Shown: piece after piece, positions 58,801 to 64,000 of the stretch
Layout of the letters: each line of letters opens with the position of its first letter
How positions within the stretch are numbered: the first letter of the stretch is position 1
DNA from: Glandiceps talaboti
Lineage: Eukaryota; Hemichordata; Enteropneusta; Spengelidae
Assembly: GCF_964340395.1 (NCBI RefSeq)
Contig: NC_135550.1
Span: 14,472,408-14,536,407 of the forward strand
DNA length: 64,000 nt
Direction of reading: 5' to 3'
The notes under the pieces: model-generated
Database searches by the model: none
What the model was told of the DNA's origin: nothing
What the model saw: only the letters and a program-made list of their open reading frames with translations
Translations under genes and position numbers: made by a program

Positions 58801-59816
58801 GAACTCATTTTCATACAATAATTAATGTTAACTTATTACATTAATTTGCTATTTTCTGGGTTTAATTAACAAGATGCATATGTGGAACATTCATTTGCAG
58901 ATACAATGTCACATGCATAATGAACTACTATAACAGCACTTGTTCAAGTTCTCAATCGAACCGTTAAGCTTACACTGGAATAATAAGACAGGTCCCGCCG
59001 TGAAAGTTGTCGATGAACACGAAAATACGCGAATATGAATGAATGACCACAAGTAATGTCCATGTTCAAGGTTAAATAAAACTACAAGGGTTTTAAGATA
59101 GTAGTTTCTAAATTTAACGATATCAAGAACTTGTAAGGGGTGAGATCAATAGTTCAATTCTTTTACTTTGGGGTTGGGGGGTTTTTTTTTTGGGGGGAGA
59201 GGGGTGAGCCATTTAATAAATTTCATCCTACAAAAATGATTTTACTTTTAATCGATCTCTTGTGTAGCCCTGAATACAAATATTTCTAAAATGTCAAATT
59301 GAGAAATGGAAGAACTTTCGCTAAATGCGACACACTAAAATACAGGAAAGTATCAACAAAAGAACTTTCTTTTCCTCGCTACATATTGGCTTTGTATTCA
59401 TAGCACTACATACTACTACATACTGATTTGAAATTGTGCTGTCTGAGACAATTTTCAATTTTGGCCAAATTAGTTTGAGGGGGTGGGAGGGGGGTCTCAA
59501 AGAATTTAGTACAATCAGCTATTGATCTCACCTCTTAAACTAACCCATCTTTTCCTGATCAGGAATCTCGTTATTAGTAAAGTTGACATATTTCAGTGTT
59601 TCATTCGTGCTTTTTCATCTTACGGTACTCAAAACATCCTTTGCATATACGCAATAGTCATTGGTGTTAGTTTCGTGAGACAGACTTTCTACTGGACATA
59701 GGAAACGTTTGAACTTGAACTGACTTACCTGACAGATGTACGTACAAAGCAATTACTAAAATATGGGCAGGCAAAATGTGTCGCTTTCCCCAGAAACGCG
59801 CGGATATTTCCATCAT
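49885..59816 (-). CDS. Polycystin-1-like receptor, 5' part (2 lectin domains, TSP1, GAIN/GPS)
   Basis: Probably a cell-surface receptor ectodomain. Fourteen exons join in frame to 731 residues and are still open: 59729-59816, 57980-58253, 57549-57619, 56175-56466, 54688-54767, 54314-54484, 53806-53879, 53417-53507, 52390-52724, 51964-52072, 51714-51854, 51108-51241, 50117-50354, 49885-49979. Residues 1-29 are a signal peptide. Two C-type lectin domains cover about 30-144 and 145-268, each split by introns in phases 1-2-1. A thrombospondin type-1 repeat covers about 269-325 (WSIW, CSATCGNG). About 326-731 resembles the GAIN region of polycystin-1-type proteins: LLLSFTDKNGKK, then a FTLFTW-like strand and CAYYNEARKEWDSKGC (715-730), the first half of a GPS motif. 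The start is MM at 59811-59816. An adhesion-GPCR is the alternative. No downstream PLAT, TM or GPS tail is visible in the window. Confidence 0.82.
56730..57160 (+). repeat. AGGTCA-containing dispersed repeat, two partial copies
   Basis: Both copies hold AAGGTCAAGGTC or CAAGGTCGAGGTCAAAGGTC, then a (T/G)TAG(A/G)CACTTGAATGGAGTC block. Related copies occur at 61340-61470, 61610-61760 and 61915-62045. Confidence 0.7.
57344..57376. repeat. (C)n-(AC)n microsatellite in polycystin-like intron
   Basis: A C run followed by about 12 CA units, just after the AGGTCA repeat, in intron 3 of the gene. Confidence 0.9.
57700..57795. repeat. (TGTA)n-(TGTC)n microsatellite in polycystin-like intron 2
   Basis: About 14 TGTA units flanked by TCTG-type units. 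Confidence 0.9.
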
Positions 59817-61283
59817 ATCTCCGTGATATTCGATGTTCAAGAGAAATGCGGAATATCGCTGTCAACCTCAGCGATCTGTAGATCTGCGATATGACGTACT
59901 GTTTATATACTGAACCGTTAACCCAAAGATGACGATTATGCAAATTGATTTGAAATTAAATTTGCAGTGAAATACTCTAAATTGATGATTTTTAGATTGC
60001 TTTTGTTATTTAATACTATGACACAATACAACAGGATTGTTCAAACGCAAGTCTGTATTTCCTTAACGTGTTATCAATGGATATGTTTATCCTCAGAAAA
60101 GATTCTCATTTCCAAGGGCAGTATGTTTGTATTATAACAATTCAAATCCCAGATCGTGTCGTCATGGCAAAAACGTTCCATAAAATTAATTACTCCAATT
60201 ACAGGACTATGAAAACTACAAACGGCCAAAACAATCCCCTAAGTACCTATACATTTTACAAGAATGACAGAATTTATCACTTTATCATTTTGCTCGAATA
60301 CATTATATTACGACCACAGTAATATGAAATTATGAACTGTATTATTAAGGACAACAATTGTAATTCACTTGGGGCCGAAGTATATCCACTTAGATAAATA
60401 TTTTACAAAGGTGAACGTGTGAATTATATTTTCTAATTCCCAAGGCTCTACTCGTGCATGAAAACCTTATATGTATGACGAACAAGATGAAAACAAAATA
60501 TAATACCAGTAGTACACCTCGTGAAACAAATAGTGAATAAAGTTCATTTTACCAGTGATGATCAGTAACATTTGAATAAAAAAAATGCCCATAATTAAAA
60601 TAAACTTGCCTCCTAATGACATAAATATGCCTTGCTCCAGCGTGACATAAATATAGGCCTGAACCCTTAATGACACACGTGGGATTTAGGTCAAGTTATA
60701 TCAATTTAGGAATATCCCACACCTTATAATAGTGAGATGCTATTCCGAGCCGGGGAGTCCGAGTATGGAGATATTTGTATGGAATTGTTTGTTATATGTT
60801 ACAACGAAGGCTACTACGATAACGATAACCCAACATCATAACTTGTTGAGTGAATTTGTGAAATTAAGAGACTAGGTATTCACCAATGTCCTTGTGCCTG
60901 CATTTGACATGTTCTGTGACAACTTAAAACACTCAAGTGAAAATGTAATTAATTACGCCTTGAACTGGTATACTAATAATAGTTACAGTGAACTATCACT
61001 CCTACATTACACATGCTGAAACACATGCTGCAGCTAATACATTGTAGTATAAACTTATATTTAAGCCTAGCATTTATATAGACATTCATGGAATATTGCA
61101 GCTTTTCAATCGATATGTCACTGTTTTTACATTTCGATATTGGTGATGTTGAGAGCCGTTTGATTGAATGCTTCAGTACTTGATCCTGACAGAAGTTCGA
61201 TGACGAGATAACACTTGCTTCTGACCATAGCAAATTGACAGTTACATACACGTATTTCACACACAACTTGAAAATATACTTAG

Positions 61284-61344
61284 TATGTATGTATGTATGT
61301 ATGTATGTATGTGTGCGTGCGCGTGTGTGTGTGTGTGTGTGTGT
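61284..61344. repeat. (TGTA)n-(TG)n microsatellite
   Basis: TGTA units pass into TGCG and TG units, then straight into a dispersed repeat starting GAAAACCTTGACG. Confidence 0.95.
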
Positions 61345-62045
61345 CTGTGTCTGTGAAAACCTTGACGTCTAAAACTGTCTGACCAATTGCCTTGATATAT
61401 GATGAGATGATTACTTAGGGTGTGTTCAAATGAAGACACTTGAAATGAGTCTCTATGTATTAACATAACAGTAAATCATGATTGTTCTCTACAAATACGG
61501 TTGTCATTCAGTAAAAATGTATATGAACACCAAAAAGTAATGCATGTGTATCGCTCTGTATTACATTTAGACATGATCTAAAAGAAATTGGTCACACACA
61601 ATTGCTAATTTGTGTCTGTAATATACAAGAAATGGCTTAATTTTGATAGTCTGCCCCAAAGGTCAAGGTCAAGGTCAAAAATCGCTGTCTTACAAGAAAG
61701 CTTACACGTGAATATTTAGACACTTGAATGGAGTCTCTAGGTATTAAAGTTTTTGAGATAATTATGCACTAATAGATTGATTTATACTACTAATATGACC
61801 ATAATTCAGTAAAAAGGTATGTGAGCACCAAACGTACAACTTGTGTATATTTCTGTTTTTGTATATTACCTGTGAAAATGATTTAACAGAAAATGGCAGA
61901 ACAGAAATACTTCAAAGATTCAAAGAAATGGCTTAATGATAATCAAACCTGAAGTTCAAGGCCAAAGTCAAATGTCAAGATCTCCAAAGAATGCTTGCAC
62001 CTAACAATATGGGGGTAGCCACTTAAACGAAGTCTCTCTGTCGCA
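61345..62045 (+). repeat. AGGTCA-containing dispersed repeat, three copies in a row
   Basis: Copies start near 61345, 61610 and 61915. Shared words are AAGAAATGGCTTAAT, AAGGTCAAGGTCAAGGTCAA (or diverged forms), AAGAA(A/T)GCTT(A/G)CAC and CACTTGAATGGAGTCTCT. The spacing of roughly 270-300 bp suggests local tandem spread of one family. Confidence 0.7.
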
Positions 62046-62299
62046 AAACAGGGTGACATGCGTATGTCCCATATGATATGGCTTTGTGTCAGGTTTTCGG
62101 GAACTAACAATAGGAATGGATAAGCATGGAAGTACTACACACTTCCATGGGATAAGCAAGATGATAGACATTCAGAAGATACACGAGATAGACACATATC
62201 TACCTAGCAGCACGACCACGCCCATACCAACAGCCAAATGATGGTACATATTACATTGGTAACAACAGGATTGGATAGAAAAGTGATAGACATTCAAAA

Positions 62300-62428
<129 letters not shown>

Positions 62429-63262
62429 CAGATATGCCTATCAATATACCACATATTATGCTAATTTACAACTTAACTGAGTAAACAAGTCTCTATTAAG
62501 TTCCATAGCTAGTAAACAAGTGTGACCGTTCAACCTAAAGTCGCTGACCCCGGCCAATAAACTACTAAAAGCACCACTTTGTGACAGTGTGGTCACAACG
62601 AATGGGGTGTTGAAATCTGAGATAATTGTTTCATTATTACAAATCTGTGTGATATCGTGTCGTCAGACAATCAGGGAACCCTGATATGCGCCAATACACG
62701 TACTAACCATCCAGTAGATATGATTAGAACAGCAGTTTTTAGTGATAACTCGTCCAGTCTGCAGAGATATATGTGTACTGTCTCGCCGTCCGACTCAAGT
62801 TTGAAAGCTGTGAATGGGACTAAAGATCGTTTGAGAGAATTGCTATGCAAGAATTTATAACGTGGTATAGCTCAAAGACAAACTTGACACCAATAATTAT
62901 AGACTTATAGGTACAGTGACGTGACTGTAAAAGTTTTTATTTGACGCCTCCCGTGCCAACGGGGAATAACAAGTTGCTTTTCGTTGTATGCTATTAATGA
63001 TTAGTGTAAATTGTCACATTCAAGAGAGCTTGCACGGATAAATTCATATGCCATTTACATATTTGAAGATTCCTAAAGGAACATTGGCTTGTGAAAAATC
63101 TCTTTAAACAATGCACAGTGATTCATAACCCAGCCAATCACATTCTTGTCGATTGAATTTAATGTCCCATTACTACATTCTGGCATATGAACGTTTTAAC
63201 ACAACCGTTTTTGGTTTCCGTTAGCTTGGTTTGGATTTGAAATCGTGTCTGAATATCCGAGT

Positions 63263-63480
63263 ATGCATGCCAAACGGTCGTCGAAACGTTGTATGTGGTT
63301 TATCGCAATTGCTGTTACATTGGTGATTGGGTTTGTTATTGGAATACTGATCGGATATTTTGGAATAAGTCGCGATGTCGATTCAAAGTGTGGTGCGGCG
63401 TGTGAGCAGCCAGTTGATGATAAAATTTTCAACGACCTTGTGGCTGAAATGAAAGCTCCTAACATCGAAGAATATTTGAA
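63263..63480 (+). CDS. Glutamate carboxypeptidase II-like M28 peptidase (NAALADase/FOLH1 type), first coding exon
   Basis: The first 72 codons of a type II membrane zinc peptidase; the rest lies beyond the window. The ATG at 63263 (MHAKRSSKR) is the first in frame. A basic cytoplasmic N-terminus is followed by one membrane helix at about residues 11-33 (MWFIAIAVTLVIGFVIGILI). The luminal stem then ends in FNDLVAEMKAPNIEEYL, which resembles the segment just before the protease-associated region in human FOLH1/NAALAD2. The exon stops at a strong donor (AA|GTGAGT) in phase 2. The remaining 520 bp is intron. Domain order suits a glutamate carboxypeptidase or a catalytically dead transferrin-receptor-like relative; the catalytic part is needed to decide. 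Confidence 0.8.
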
Positions 63481-64000
63481 GTGAGTACATATACGTTCGC
63501 CAACTTGCACTGTTCCCAACAGTCGAGCTAGCATGATGCTTCAGATTTTGACTAGTTATTGGATACGGGGTCTATCTTGCTATAGTACTGAATTGAGTCG
63601 CGAAGAAATATAATATGCTTTGATCTTTTATATCATGTTTCTAAATGGCATCCTACATATGTCCTGGTTTTCAAGGAATGTTGCCATAGATTTCAGATTT
63701 GGACTTGTGTTCCCGCCAGGAGATGTTCTGCACTCTCATGAGTAGACAAGTGTATGTACCATGGAGTCGGGCTTGTAATTGTAAGTCTCTGAACCATATT
63801 AGAGACCCAGTATGGGTTCTACACATGCTCTGAAGAATGCAAGATTTGTTGACCTTGTTATGTTGGACTTCCAGATGGTATGTCACTTGTAGCAGGCATT
63901 TACTTCGTGATCTGAATGTTAGCCGATGTTACGTTTCATTGTCATGGTTTTAACTGGGTTTAAATTTTGTTTTATAACTTGCATGTAGTCCACACCAATG

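Overview
The window is nuclear DNA from an animal. It is AT-rich and packed with microsatellites. Genes are split into many short exons with GT-AG introns, and there is one intron-less tRNA gene. The protein families (a methionyl-tRNA synthetase with an N-terminal GST-like domain, a DEG/ENaC channel, C-type lectins, a polycystin-1-like ectodomain, an M28 peptidase of the glutamate carboxypeptidase II type) indicate a metazoan, most likely a marine invertebrate. I cannot fix the phylum from sequence alone; a lophotrochozoan or an invertebrate deuterostome would both fit.

Layout. 1-16 kb is gene-poor: a tRNA-Leu(UAA) gene at 240-322, then mostly repeats. These include two inverted copies of an element with a 38-bp minisatellite core (about 4.86-5.70 and 15.12-16.11 kb), a non-LTR retrotransposon scrap near 6.1 kb, and a 3.36-kb segment bounded by inverted C-rich ends (7933-11290). 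That segment holds a 929-bp inverted-repeat element and a frameshifted transposon-like ORF. Two short, unrecognised coding-like stretches lie near 13.1-13.5 and 13.8-14.0 kb on the plus strand. 16.3-27.8 kb (minus) is a full methionyl-tRNA synthetase gene that I could splice exon by exon with consistent phases (18 exons, 817 residues). It ends at an in-frame TAA just where the C-terminal WHEP linker of the vertebrate enzyme would begin. Its introns carry a 2.25-kb tandem satellite, a 314-bp hairpin element and several microsatellites.

31.4-39.0 kb (minus) is a complete 10-exon DEG/ENaC (ASIC-like) subunit of 485 residues; an 800-bp (TGTA)n array starts about 14 bp from one of its splice donors. 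43.1-46.05 kb (plus) is a complete 5-exon secreted C-type lectin of 206 residues, with one GC-AG intron. 49.9-59.8 kb (minus) is the 5' part of a polycystin-1-like gene: signal peptide, two C-type lectin domains, a thrombospondin type-1 repeat and a GAIN-like region reaching the first half of a GPS motif (14 exons, 731 residues). No membrane part is visible downstream. 63.26-63.48 kb (plus) is the first coding exon of a type II membrane M28-family peptidase (NAALADase/FOLH1 type) that runs out of the window.

The genes have unrelated jobs (translation, ion channel, glycan recognition, receptor, peptidase) and show no operon-like arrangement. All exon borders were read by eye from splice signals and reading-frame continuity. 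No alignment or transcript support was available.
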